This document shows, in pieces, positions 11,268 through 22,459 of a stretch of 64,000 nucleotides of DNA. Each line of letters starts with the position of its first letter. The stretch's first letter is position 1. The stretch comes from Earliella scabrosa (lineage: Eukaryota; Basidiomycota; Agaricomycetes; Polyporales; Polyporaceae): assembly GCA_022605405.1 (NCBI GenBank), contig JABYQQ010000017.1, positions 310,001-374,000 of the forward strand, in the 5' to 3' direction. The notes beneath the pieces are model-generated. The model saw nothing but the letters and a program-made list of their open reading frames with translations, did no database searches and had not been told where the DNA came from. The position numbers and the translations under genes were made by a program.

Positions 11268-13553
11268 ATGCTGGGCGACGCCGTAGTCCAAATGCCGTCC
11301 GACCTCCGTTCCCGTGCCACCTTTGAGCTGGACTCGCCGACGCACAGCTCGCACAAGCCCAAAGGACTCGCTAGACTGACGATAGACATACCCTCGTCAT
11401 ATAATCCCAAGCTCAAGTCTGAGCCTCATCCCGCGCCGAGATGGAGGACGCCGGAGTTCATGTGCTACTACGTGGTGTTCGCGTTCGCACTCCCGGCCAT
11501 GGTTTGGATACCATACAGGCTTAGCTCGCGTGAGTGACAGTTCAGTGTCTCGCATATTCCTGCTCAAATGTCGCTGTAGCCTCGCATCCTAATTATCCGT
11601 TCTATGAGAGTCGTTTGTCGCCTGGGTGGTTGTTCGGTCGACGAGTGGTGAGTACTCCCATCCGGAGTCCTCGGTTGGAGTGCAAGTTGGTGCTATGAGC
11701 GAGATCTCATACCTTTGAACGCAGGACAACAGCGACCGGCAATACCGGTCATTCCGAAATGGTCTCGCGCCCCTCATCCTCCTCGCAAGTGTATTCCTCA
11801 TCTTCAAGCATCTGTATACCCTCGCTGCACGCAGAGCACGTCCATTCACCGATTCAAATAACTTATTCCTTATCCCATTCCTCGTCGGCTTCTCCACCAT
11901 CATGCTCTTCGCTCTCCACGGCTCCAGTGCTCTCAAGGTCTTCATCATCCTCTCCGGCAACTACGCGATCGCAAAAGCCACCGGCCCATCCAAGGCAGGG
12001 CCGGTACTCACCTGGGTGTTCAACGCCCTCGTCTTGTTCGGGAACGAGAAGAACTCGGGCTGGCATTTCGCCAGCATCCACCCTGCGCTTGCGTCTTTGG
12101 TGCGTGCTCGCGTTCGCATGGTGCGCCCCGCTGACCTGACTAGGTCCGTGAGCGCAGGACGCATGGGAGGGAATCTACCCGCGGTGGTACATCAGCTTCA
12201 ACATCACGATGCTCCGACTGGTGTCCTTCAGCATGGACTACTACTGGGCGTGCAACCGCGAAGGCCTACCAGACGTGAGTTGCAGTTTTTCGTGGTATAA
12301 ACCTGGTCCTGACCGGTTGCTCAGACAGGCGAGCCGCTCGCAGACAAGCAGAGGCCTCGGGTCAATCATGACTTGGACACATATTCATTCGTGAACTATG
12401 TCGCCTACGCGATCTACCCCCCGCTGTACATCGCGGGCCCCATCATGACGTTCAATGACTTCATGTGGCAAGTGAGCATCCTCCACCGTCGTGTCACCTA
12501 AGGTCAAGAGCTGACAGACATTGTATAGTTGCGCAGACCTGTGAACGTGAGCTGGAGGGGCTTCTTTGGCTACCTCGTGCGCTTCGTCGTGTGCATCATG
12601 ACGCTCGAGTTCATCCTGCACTTCATGTACGTCGTCGCCATCAAGGACAGGAAAGCCTGGGTCGGGCTCTCAGCCGCAGAACTCTGCATGGTCGGCTTCT
12701 GGAACCTCATCATCGTCTGGCTCAAGGTGCGCTCTCATCGCATCCACCCCCTCCCCCTCCGGACGCCTAGCTGACTCAATTCTCCCCAGCTCCTCGTCCC
12801 CTGGCGGTTCTTCCGGCTCTGGGCGCTCGCCGACGGGATGGACCCGCCAGAGAACATGGTGCGCTGCATGGCGAACAACTACTCGACGCTCGGCTTCTGG
12901 CGCGCGTGGCACCGGAGCTACAACCTCTGGATCATCCGCTACATCTACATCCCGCTCGGGGGCACGAAGAACCTGCTCTTCACCGCCGTGCTCATCTTCT
13001 CCTTTGTCGCGCTCTGGCACGACCTCTCCTTCCGCCTCCTCGCGTGGGGCTGGCTCGTCAGCCTGTTCATCGTCCCCGAGGTCGCGGCGCGGTACTTTTT
13101 GCCGGCGAAGAAGGTGCGTTGGTTCTGCTGCCTGTGCGATGCGTCCGATGGCTGACGGTAGGGGCGCGGATGATTGTAGTTTGGTGATAGGCCGTGGTTT
13201 AGACATGTCTGCGCCGGCGGCGCGGTGCTCAACATCCTCATGATGATGACCGCGAACCTGGTTGGGTTCGTCATCGGCACGGACGGTATCCAGTACATGA
13301 TCGACCAGATCATGGGCAGCTGGCAAGGCACGTCGACGGTTCGCCTACTGCTGCTTGGCGTCGCGATTGACCTCTCCTTCTCCGCTAGGCATACAATTCT
13401 TGCTTGTTGCGTGTGCGTGTCTGTTCGTCGGCGTACAGGTGATGTTCGAGTACAGGTGCGTTCTGTTCCAAGTGGGTCCATGAATTCGATGGTAACGAGC
13501 GCTCTTTAACCAGGGAGGAGGAAGAACGACAAGGCATAGCCCGTCGTTGCTAA
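11268..13553 (+). CDS. GUP1: GUP1-type MBOAT acyltransferase
   Basis: Multi-pass ER membrane protein of the membrane-bound O-acyltransferase family. In yeast, Gup1 remodels GPI anchors by re-acylating lyso-GPI; older work linked it to glycerol uptake. The N-terminal cytosolic part ([20 protein letters not shown]) is followed by about ten hydrophobic segments. Family motifs include [65 protein letters not shown] and [12 protein letters not shown]. The segment [16 protein letters not shown] contains the conserved MBOAT histidine. Introns of about 50-60 nt break the reading frame. The last splice joins FEYR to [12 protein letters not shown] with a stop at 13551-13553. No lesion was seen. Confidence 0.92.
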
Positions 13554-14012
13554 CCATTGGGATGTTTCTGGGTACCTTTGTTGTCGACTCTCGTTTCTCT
13601 CGGACTATATGGTTCCTATGTACAGCCTACTACATGGTAGAAGCTAGTAATGAACGGACTTCGGCGAGACGCGTGGACAATCACATTGCACATAGCGCTT
13701 GCTCTTACCCCACACCGATCAAGGTAATTTGCCGCTTGTAGCCTACGACCGACAGTACATGAGCACCGGCGTAACCGCAGAGTACCGTAGCATGGGGAGT
13801 GCCCAAACGGGAAGCGGAGCGAGATGAGCGCGCTCCCGCAGCGGTCGTACGCGCCCAAGACGTTCTCGTCCTTTCCACCAGCACACCGACCACCTCCGCC
13901 GCCGTTCGTTGCCTCCCGCTCGCTGTCTTCCTCCACAAACCCCTCCGTTTTGCTCGTGTAAACGTATCCCATCCCTCTACCGCCACCTCCACCCCTCTCG
14001 CACCCGCCCACC
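13554..14012. other. Intergenic: GUP1 3' end and promoter of small membrane protein
   Basis: About 460 nt between two plus-strand genes. The right part is CT-rich (13930-14010), as is common just before fungal start codons. No gene is visible. Confidence 0.5.
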
Positions 14013-14501
14013 ATGCCCGCTAAGTACGAACGCCTCGCAACATCCGACGAGCCCACCCTCCCCGAGAAGCGCAGGCTGCCGTCGCAAGAGCCCACGAGCG
14101 ACGTCAACGAGCTTCAGCGGAGGCTCGCGCAGGACCCGCGCTTCAACCCGCCGACGCCGCCCGCGTGGAAGCGCATCGCGCTCGTCGTCTTCATGCTCTT
14201 CCTCCTCTGGGTCGGCTTCCGGATGCGCGTCGCCGCGCTCCAGGCGGTCGAGGAGCCGCCAAAGGTCGTGCATGCGACGAGGTGCGTCTGATTATGCTCG
14301 CTTTGGTGTGTTGGGGGGAGAGGGAGGCTGACCGTGCAGGTCGGCGGGGCTGTGAATGCGTGGATTGTGCGTTGTGCGGGGTGTGGCGGGAACAGGTACT
14401 CGAAGGACTACAAGTTCAGGCCTGCGGCGAGCCCTGTTATCACTGAGAGGCTCAAGGACGGCCGCACGCGAGTGCGGGGCGCTGCGCCTTCGTTCCGGTG
14501 A
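14013..14501 (+). CDS. Small single-pass membrane protein, unknown function
   Basis: Two exons, 14013-14281 and 14396-14501, encode about 124 residues. The splice AG|G TAC is in frame and gives a clean stop TGA. The N-terminal 50 residues are polar (MPAKYERLATSDEPTLPEKR), then RFNPPTPPAWKRIALVVFML starts one membrane helix (about residues 54-71), and the C-terminal half is polar and basic (YSKDYKFRPAASPVITERLK). I do not recognise a named family. Topology and size would fit a small ER or mitochondrial membrane protein, but this is inference. Confidence 0.7.
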
Positions 14502-15209
14502 AGGTGCGTGCTCGACCCATTCTCTCAGATCTCTGTCCGTGCACCGTGCTCACCATGCAACATCCAGCGCTCGGCCGCTTGCTCATTGCACCCACTCCTT
14601 GCTTTCGAGTGCTAGCCTACTACAGATATGTATGGACATTTGGACCGGTCGTGGTCAACATATATTACCCCTTTCCCTATCTATGGCTGCCCTATTCTGT
14701 CGCAACATTCACCACTCATCGTTATCGTTGAGCTCGTCCACCGTCCATGACTTGTACTCCAATGCTGGGAGCCCTGGTTGCAGGTTCTGACACTGTAGCG
14801 GTCTTGAGCATGTGCGCATCATCTTGACTCTCCGACTCGAAGCTCGGAGAGGTATGTCGGACAGACGTCGTCTTGGAGATGGAGTACAACGGACAGCTGG
14901 CCGCCCATGATCTACCTACTTTGGGTGTCCTCCTTCTGCCTCGAACCCACGGCAGACCTCGCCGCCGTCCTCTGTACATGTGCACCATCACACATGATGC
15001 TGAACAAGCTCACACATATCACACAATGCCCAAGCAGGGCAGGTTTCTCTCCGTATCCAGTGAAATTGCAGAAAGGGTGAGCTAACAGTGCAAAGTGTTT
15101 CTGGTGCAGCAACAAAGGCAAATGGATGGGCAGGTAGCACAGCTAGAGCTTATGGGACGAACGCGAACACCGATCGGGGAAAGCAGACACGACACGGCGC
15201 GTTCACGCT
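14502..15209. other. Convergent intergenic region
   Basis: About 700 nt between the ends of the small membrane protein gene and the repeated secreted protein gene, which converge here. It holds the 3' UTRs and some TATAT-rich sequence near 14660-14690. No gene or RNA is evident. Confidence 0.5.
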
Positions 15210-16560
15210 TTACGCGACACCCACGGAGGGCTCGCCGGCGTGCGCGACGTCGGTCTCGATGTTCTTGTTAAGCTTGGTCCTGCAAAACGCACGCACCCCA
15301 TCAGCACTTCCGTTCACAATCTCATAGAAGACCAGGACGGATACGCACTGTTCCTCGGCGATCTTCTCCTCGAAGCTGGAGGTGTCGGCGCCGCTGGCCT
15401 GGGCCTTGGCGAGCTTGATCTTGTTGACCTGGATGATGCCCGTGAGCTTGAGGACCTTGTTCTTGATCTTCCCGTTCTGGAGCGCGTCCGCCTCGGCGCC
15501 GTCCGCAGCGTCGATCGCGGGGTTGAAGAGCGACGTCTCCGCGTTCTCCGCCGCCTTGCGCATCGCCTCGACGTTCTTCGCCACGCTGTCGTCGAGCGTC
15601 GCGAGGTCGACGCCGGCGAAGGGCGCGACGAAGACGGCGTTGGCCTCGGCCTCGGCGTTGCCCGCCGTGCCGTCGGAGATCTGGAAGGCAGAGTAGCTAG
15701 GCACACAGAGGCGGTTTAGCGGGACGCTCGACAGCAACGATCGCAGAGGTGGACTCACTCCTGGACAGGGAACTGGAAGCCGGCGGCGTTGTTGCCAGTG
15801 CCGGCAGCGGGCGCGGCAGGGGCCTCAGGAGCAGCGGGGGCCTCTGGAGTGGCGGGGGCAGCAGGGGCGGCGGGAGCGGCAGCAGCACCACCAGTGACAC
15901 CCTTGGCGGGCGCACCAGCAGCGGCGACGTCGAGCTGGATGTTCTTCGCAAGCTTCTTCTGCTCGTCGGCGAGCTTGGCCACGGACTTGGACGTGTCCTT
16001 GCCAGCTGCGCTGTCACGGGCGATCTGCACGCAAGAAAACGCATGTAAGCTCCAGGAGCACAGGAGGGAAGCAGAGACCGGAAGATGCGTGCGCTGGACA
16101 GGCATGGATGACGGACGCACCTGGATGTTCAGCGCCTGGACAAAGCCGGTGAGCTTGAGGACCTTGTTCTTGATCTTGCCGTTCTGGAGGGCGTCCGCCT
16201 CCGCGTCCGACGCGGCCGCGTCGATCGCGGGGTTGAAGAGGGACGTCTCGGCGTCCTCCGCGGCCTCGCGCATGGCCTTGACGGCCGCGAGGGTGTCCGC
16301 GGACACGGTCGCGAGGTCGACGCCCTGGAAGGGCGCGATGAAGACCGCGGCGGCCTCCGCCTCAGCGTTGCCCGCGACGCCGTCCGAGATCTGGAAGTCG
16401 GCGTAGCTGCAGGATGCACGCGGTTAGCTTCGTGTGGTGATTGAGGACGAGTCTGGGAGACTCACTCGAGCTGGCGGAAGGCCTGACGCTTGGAGAAGCG
16501 GAGCGGGGCGGCGGCCACGAGGCCGGTGAAAGCAAGGGCGACAACGGAAGCGAAACGCAT
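15210..16560 (-). CDS. Secreted protein with two tandem copies of one domain
   Basis: The start ATG at 16558-16560 opens a signal peptide (MRFASVVALAFTGLVAAAP) followed by a KR pair that could be a Kex2-type site. Repeat 1 begins YADFQISDGVAGNAEAEAA and repeat 2 YSAFQISDGTAGNAEAEAN. Both contain GVDLAT, AETSLFNPAIDAA, EADALQNGKIKNKVLKLTG and end in a KN-I-DVA-AG block. An Ala/Pro-rich linker of about 50 residues separates them. An intron lies just before each repeat, which suggests exon duplication. Repeat 1 has an extra intron after LNIQ, and repeat 2 has one before TKLNKN. Similar small secreted proteins occur in wood-rot fungi, but the function is unknown to me. The protein is probably extracellular and strongly expressed (TATA box upstream). 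Confidence 0.85.
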
Positions 16561-16788
16561 CTTGTTTCTCGTGAACGAGGGATGGAAGGGGGTTTCAAAG
16601 ATCAAGAACAGGGGGTGAAGCCGAGGGGAGACAGACACAGACTAGCTGTGGGAGTTGCTGCAGAGAAACAACAGAGACAGACTAGCTGCGAGTGCAGAAA
16701 GGAAGGAAAGGGCCTTCGAGACCGGACCACGGGCGAAAGGAAAGTGGAGGAGAGAAAAGTGTGAGGGCTCGCCAGCGCGTGCCTCTGG

Positions 16789-16797
16789 CTTATATAC
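16789..16797 (-). promoter_or_regulatory. TATA box of the repeated secreted protein gene
   Basis: On the minus strand the sequence reads GTATATAAG, about 230 nt upstream of the ATG at 16560. The distance leaves room for a 5' UTR of roughly 200 nt. No other TATA-like site is closer. Confidence 0.5.
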
Positions 16798-17344
16798 ACC
16801 ATCGCGCCATCGCACGCGGGCCTTCGGCTGGGGACTGGCCGCTGGGGGCGTGGACTGGCGTGGATGGATCATGCATGGTGGCCGCCGTAATTCACCCGGG
16901 CCCGCCTCGCGCGGGTGCGGCACTAGCCCCGGACGAACATTCTGACGTTCTGTTCTCGGCTGCCCCTTGCAACCACCCAGGACGATCATACTCACTTGCC
17001 TTATTGGGGCCGCATTGTGCGTCTCGCCATAGCAACATCCGGCGGTTAGTGGGCCCGGCGCGCGGGTATTCGTAGGAACGACAATTGCGGTGACGTTACC
17101 GACTCCCCAGGAACATAAGATAAGTAAGCAAGAGTAAGTACGGGGCCAAGGAACGTACATACAGTAAGTACAGTGAGGAACTCTCCAGTCTCGACACCAC
17201 ACTAGACAAAACAAACATATCCGTGACAAACAACTCCAAGTCCAGGGATCCGGAACAGACATTTGAAGGAGCGACAGACAACATGACCAGCCGGCCCGAA
17301 AGTATGCACGCCATGCGGCGCTGTTGTACATAACGGAGCACACC
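16798..17344. other. Intergenic, no gene seen
   Basis: Upstream region of the secreted protein gene extending to the left edge of the segmental duplication. ORFs here on both strands look like chance. Nothing else can be supported. Confidence 0.45.
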
Positions 17345-17420
17345 AGACATCGTGCACGATAACAGGGGAGGTACCCGTGGCCAGCCCACGCACATCAGGC
17401 AATTGCAACACGCACGACGC

Positions 17421-20039
17421 TCATGCCTTCAGCTGCCGCCTCGACCGCGTCAGCACCACCGACGACGCACCCACGAGTGCGAACAGAAGCCAGAACGCCC
17501 ACCTCTTCGCCGCTCCGCCCAGCACGCTCTGCTTGCCCGGCCGCGGCGGCAGCGCCGCGTTGATCGCCCGCAGGTACTTCTTGTAGTCCGGCTGCAGTTG
17601 GCGGTTGGCGGTTGAGGGATCGCAGTAAGAGAACCGGTCAGCTCCATCGTCGTCTAGGTAATGGGGGAAGGGATGAGAAGGGGGAGCAGAGGGAAGACAG
17701 ACCTTGTATGGCGGGTAGCGGAAGCCGAACGCGACCTTGTCGACCCTAGAACGAGGGGGCGTGAAGAGCAGTGAGCATTGCGCGTGCATGGAACATGGAG
17801 CGTGCGAAAGCCTCACCAGCCGGGGTTCTTGAGCGACACGCGGAAGTGCGAGAATTGCTCGAAGCAGTGCTTGCCGGTGTAGTACCCGTCTGAAAGTCGC
17901 ATGTCAGCTGAGCTCAGAGTTCAAAGCGAGAGGGCTACTGGGACTCACATCCACTGGGACCGATACCGCCAACGGGCAGACCGGGAACTGTGATGTGTCG
18001 ATGAGCGATCCAAGCACGACAAACAGAACTCAGGTGCGTACCTCCAGCGCTGATGACCGTCTCGTTCGTGACGGCCGCACCGCTCTTCGTGTTGCGGAAC
18101 ACTGCGCACAAGAGAGATCCTCAGTCCCCGCCAGCATTGGCAGGTAGCACGAGATACCCACCCTTCTTCTCGAACTCGGGGTCGTGCGTGAAGACATACA
18201 CAGCAAGCGGGTACTCCCTGCGCGCATTAGTCAGCATCGCAAGCAACAGCCTGCTCACGTGTACGCACCTCGCCCTGATGAACGCAATCGACTCATCCAA
18301 ATCCTTCACGGGCACGATCGCAAGCACAGGCCCGAAGATCTCCCTATCCGAGCATCAGCGCCTCCACCTCTTACCGTTCAAAAGCGCAATCACGCACTCG
18401 CTGAGCAAAGAGTCGTCCGCCTTGACGTCGCGCACGACCGTCGGCGCGATGTACCGCTTTTCGACGTCCGCGCCGCCGCCGAGCACGATCGTGCCCTTGG
18501 TCGTGTCGATGAGGCGCTTGATGCGCTCCGCGTGCACCCGCGTCACGATCCGCGAGAACGACTGCGAGTTTTCGGGGCCCTCGGGGTAGAAGGACTCGTA
18601 CCTGCAGCGTCGCACCGTGAGCGTCTGATAGCGGTCGAGGGAAGAAGGGGTGAGGGAGGGAGGGGGCTTACGCTTCCTTGAACGCGGCGACGAGCGTGTC
18701 CTGGAAGTGCTCGGGCACCAGGACGTACTCCGGCGAGAGGCAGATCTACGTGTCATTGTGAATGCTTAGACGACTTTGTGAGCTGGTGAGTGCGGGGGCT
18801 GCGTACCTGTCCTGCGTTGGAGAAGCGTCCCCAGAGGATCCGCCTCGCAGCCATCTTCACGTCGACGCGAGGGTCGATGACGACGGGGTTCTTGCCTGGG
18901 TGATCGCGGGGTCAATACTGCGTGAGTGTGATCATGAGGTGAGCAGCGCACCTCCGAGCTAGATACGCAGGCGTCGTCAACCAACGTCAGGCACAGACGG
19001 AGGGGAAATGGACCAACCTCGAGAGTGACCGGGGTGAGATGCTTCGCAGCAGCCGTTGCGATGATCCGCCCCACGCGTCCGTTACCTGTCCCCGTCGCGT
19101 AAGTTCTCGTCCAACTTCGCTCGTCACTCGCAATCCTACGCACCAGTATACAGAACTGAGCAACAGAGGCAAAAACAAGTCAGCATGGAAGAGGTGATGC
19201 GAGCATTTCACGTACTGTGGTCCCAGGGAAGCTCGAGCATCTATCCGCGACTAACACGTCAATACTGTCGTCAGCGATTGTAGAAACAGCCCACCTTTGT
19301 CGTCTCGGGTACGCCTCCATTGATGACGTGGAACAGCTCCGGGTCGAGGTACTTGGGCAGCAGCTCCGCCAGCAGCTGGCTGAACGCTGGCGTCTGCTCC
19401 GACGGCTTCAGGACCGCGGCGTTACCAGCCGCGATCGCGCTGACCTGCACAGCAACAAGTGAGCCTCCAGCTGTTCATCAGTCCAGATACACAGTCCGGC
19501 AGTCCGGGCGCACCAGAGGACTCAGGAGCAGGAACGCCGGGAAGTTGAACGGGGAGATGATGAGGATCACGCCCTTGGGCTCCGGGCAGAACTTGGGGCT
19601 CATCGGCGTCCAGTTGATGCTGAACGCGGTCCGCTCCGGCTTGACCCACTTATCGACATTGTGGTACCCCATGTGGACTTCGGCGAGGACCGGGCCGATG
19701 TCGAACCTGCGGTGATTGCATGTGAGCGCGAGGTCGTACAATCAAGTTGTGTTGGCTGATAGGAGGCGACATACAGCTCGGTCTCTTGGTATGGGCGCCC
19801 GAGGTCACTCTTGAGCGCATCTTTGAACCGGTCCTCGTTGTCTTTGAGGAGGTACCCGACCTGGGCAATCTGTGCCTTGCGGAACTCGATGGACTGCGTG
19901 CGGCCTGAAGCGAACGCCTCCCGCGCAGTGGCGTGGATCTGCAGGACGGCAGAAGTTAACGTCATGTAAGGCGCTGGGGCGCAAAAGCATCACTGACCTT
20001 TGGAATGTCCTCGATTGCGGTGTAAGTGAGCGTGGCCAT
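17421..20039 (-). CDS. Aldehyde dehydrogenase with C-terminal membrane anchor, left copy
   Basis: NAD(P)-dependent aldehyde dehydrogenase resembling fatty aldehyde dehydrogenases (yeast Hfd1, animal ALDH3A2). The protein starts [14 protein letters not shown]. Motifs in order are [49 protein letters not shown], the glutamate-containing [14 protein letters not shown] (joined over introns) and [17 protein letters not shown] with the catalytic Cys. Next come [20 protein letters not shown] and [19 protein letters not shown]-terminal hydrophobic helix ([15 protein letters not shown]) with a basic tail would anchor it to ER, lipid droplet or peroxisome membrane. It has many short introns, and no disabling change was found. 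It is nearly identical to the copy at 28-31 kb and lies downstream of the broken formamidase. Confidence 0.9.
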
Positions 20040-20128
20040 TATATTGGGTATGTTTTAGCGAATCTTGGGCTAGGCGACGCCTCTACGTCCTCTGGGTTGA
20101 TGGGGGGTGACTGGCGAGGTGTGTACGA

Positions 20129-20138
20129 GTATATATAC
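20129..20138 (-). promoter_or_regulatory. TATA box of aldehyde dehydrogenase, left copy
   Basis: The palindromic GTATATATAC lies about 90 nt upstream of the start codon. The same element is kept in the right copy at 30857-30866, which supports a role as core promoter. Confidence 0.55.
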
Positions 20139-20772
20139 GATGTCAGGCACCTGCTGTGCGTGTTGACGGCTCTGTTGATGTGGTCAGCGTTCTATTGCTT
20201 GGCCGGGCGCAATTTCAAAGCAGAATTGAGTGGTATCTTTCAGAGCATGGTGAACATCATGTTGAAGCTGAGATGTGGGCGTCGGCGTCAGAAGCGCCTT
20301 TGCGGCCATGCCCCTGGAGTCGGAACAATCCGCGCACGAGGTCAAGGAAGTCGACAATACTGGTACTCACTCACAATGCACGGGACCACTTGGCTTCACA
20401 GAGAGCACTGCGTAGGACAGCACTGACTGGCAGTTGGACTGACGGTTGTGGAACAAACCCAGAACAAACCGTGGACGCTGGAGCTTGGAGGACGGCAGTC
20501 GGGATTCGGCAACAAAATTCACATGCCTGATCTCCGCCTCAGGCAATGGGCGCCTCCCCCCAATGATTGATGCCAGAGTACTCCAGTAGTTATCGTGGGA
20601 TACTTACTGGGGACTTCACAGTAAGCTGTAGGTGAGTACTCGCGATTTCTCGTAAGTATCCAGGCTCACGTTGCATCTAATGCAACTGGAGCGACGGTAC
20701 ATCGCAAACAAATACACATTTCTCAATCTCCACACTGCAGCATCATCATACCAGTGCCAGCACACCCCGTAC
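20139..20772. other. Duplicated spacer between dehydrogenase promoter and formamidase end
   Basis: About 630 nt, repeated at 30867-31510 with small indels. It has no credible ORF. It should contain the dehydrogenase promoter and the formamidase 3' UTR. Confidence 0.5.
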
Positions 20773-22459
20773 CTACGAGTCGACCAGACCGTCGCTGCGG
20801 ATCGCACACTGGCCACGGGACTTCATATTAAGCCCTTCCTCTCGCGGGAGGATATCCTGGAGACACGGTGCGTTAGTTCCAAACATCCACATCATTTGGC
20901 CCATGACACATACATCTTCAAAGATGCCAATTGGGAGCGCAAGGGTAACACAGGCATTCGGCGAGTCCTGTACGTGTCCATGTCAGTCACGACCCTGCAG
21001 CAGAAGATATCCCGCCTGTGCGACACATACGACTATAGCGCCTACGTGGCTCTCGACCGGCGCCGCAGAGAGCAGAAGATCTGATAGAGCAAAATCAGAC
21101 AGAAGACGCAGAAGAATTTAATGGGCACCCACAAGCTTGTTGGCGAGCTGTGTCCCCGCCCCCTATGGTGAGTGTCCAGCCGGGGTTCGAACCATTTTTT
21201 CACTCACTGTATCCAAGCTAGAGGCCAAGGATCAGTCGTGCGCGTACGTGATTGAGACTCGGTAGCATCGTCGCACCTTCATGAGGTAGGCAATAGCATT
21301 CAGTGCGGCTTGCTTGTACGCAACCGTGCTGAGAAGTAGACGGATGAGACGAGTTGGGTACAGAATGTCTGGCTATACTCACGCGTCCATACTGTATTGG
21401 GTGCCGTCGCCATCTGGATCGTGACATCATTCATGTGAGCAAGCCCTGACAACTACGTGCGGACGAAGGCATGGACAGTAGTGCTTACGGTAGTCTACGC
21501 TTATGCCCTCGAAGATGATCTGTTCACACATGGATCAAGCATCAATCGTGCGAGGTGAGAGGGCTTCCGACCTGACCTTAGCGGAGTACAGTGGGTCTAC
21601 TGGCGATGGCTGCACAGAAACACGCACGGTCAGTCTCGCAATCCAGCGTTTCCAACAAACGCGAGGACGTACCAGGAAGATCGGCTGCTTGAGCGCGAAC
21701 TTTTCAACACCGTTCTTTATGATGCTACAGCTGAAAGTGATGATGCCAGCCTAAGTCGACTGCGTCAGCGTACCTTCGTCAAACGGGTATCCAGGACGCT
21801 CACCATCTCTATCGCGCCACAGAACGACATCTTCGTCGTCGGTCAGCATCCTGGGTATCGACTGATGTTCGCGCCCTCAAAATCCGTACCTCTCCCTGCG
21901 AACGCACGATACGTGAGTAAAAGGACAGGTGATGGACATAGGCGGCACGCTCACATCGCCCTGGGAGAAGTGCAGATCGCCGACCGACAGGTTCGCGCCC
22001 TTGATGAATACCGGGAAGTAGCATCGCGATCCTCTGACAGAGAGAAACGGTAAGCGATGCGTCCCTCGTACAGGATCAAGAACAGGAGGCGTACTTCGAC
22101 AAATTCTTGATCTGCACGGGAAACAACCGCCGGTCGTCTGGTGAGCAATCATTCCACACAATCATAGGACACGAGCGACGCACATCGCAGTTCCCCCCAT
22201 GCTCCCGCCCCGGGATCGTCCGCGCGCCCTCCGCGGCGATCTTCTCCCTCACATCGTCCGGCAGGTCTTGCCCGACATACGCGCCCTTCGGTTCAGGCGG
22301 GAACGCGACAGGCGGCACGGCCCCCGGATGCTTCGCGATCAGCTCACCCTCGCGCTTGTTCCACGTCGCAAGGAGCTCCGCGGAGGGCGCGGTACCGATC
22401 AGGCCTGGGTGCGACAAGGGGATGTGGCGCGAGGTTGCGTAGACGCCTGTGGGAGTATG
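20773..22459 (-). pseudogene. 5'-truncated formamidase copy
   Basis: This copy matches the complete formamidase at 31511-34303 but begins abruptly inside the exon encoding PTGVYATSRHIP, at the duplication edge at 22459. It therefore lacks the start codon and roughly the first 100 residues, including the HNRWHPDIPPVATVKPGD region. The rest remains: LIGTAPSAELLATWNKREGE, GANLSVGDLHFSQGD, LLLSAAPVESHVGAIV-type C-terminal blocks, DSPNACVTLALPIGIF and a stop at 20773-20775. It also has an in-frame deletion of six codons after RHIP relative to the complete copy. Sequence upstream of 22459 gives no alternative N terminus that I can recognise. It may be transcribed but is unlikely to make active enzyme. 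Confidence 0.8.

Larger units (their letters stand above)
17345..22459. repeat. Segmental duplication, left copy (about 5.1 kb)
   Basis: The segment is repeated in the same orientation at about 28117-33197, offset by about 10.74-10.77 kb. It contains the whole aldehyde dehydrogenase gene, the spacer and the 3' part of the formamidase gene. The right edge is sharp: both copies share GTGGGAGTATG ending at 22459 and 33197 and then differ completely. The left edge lies near the shared CAGACATCGTGC. Identity is uneven along the unit. Confidence 0.9.

Noticed and set aside
21184..21193. GGTTCGAACC followed by a T run, resembling a tRNA B box and pol III terminator (also at 31912-31921)
   Set aside because: The bases on either side cannot form a T stem or acceptor stem, and the site lies inside the formamidase gene in both copies. 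It is a chance match within an intron or exon edge.
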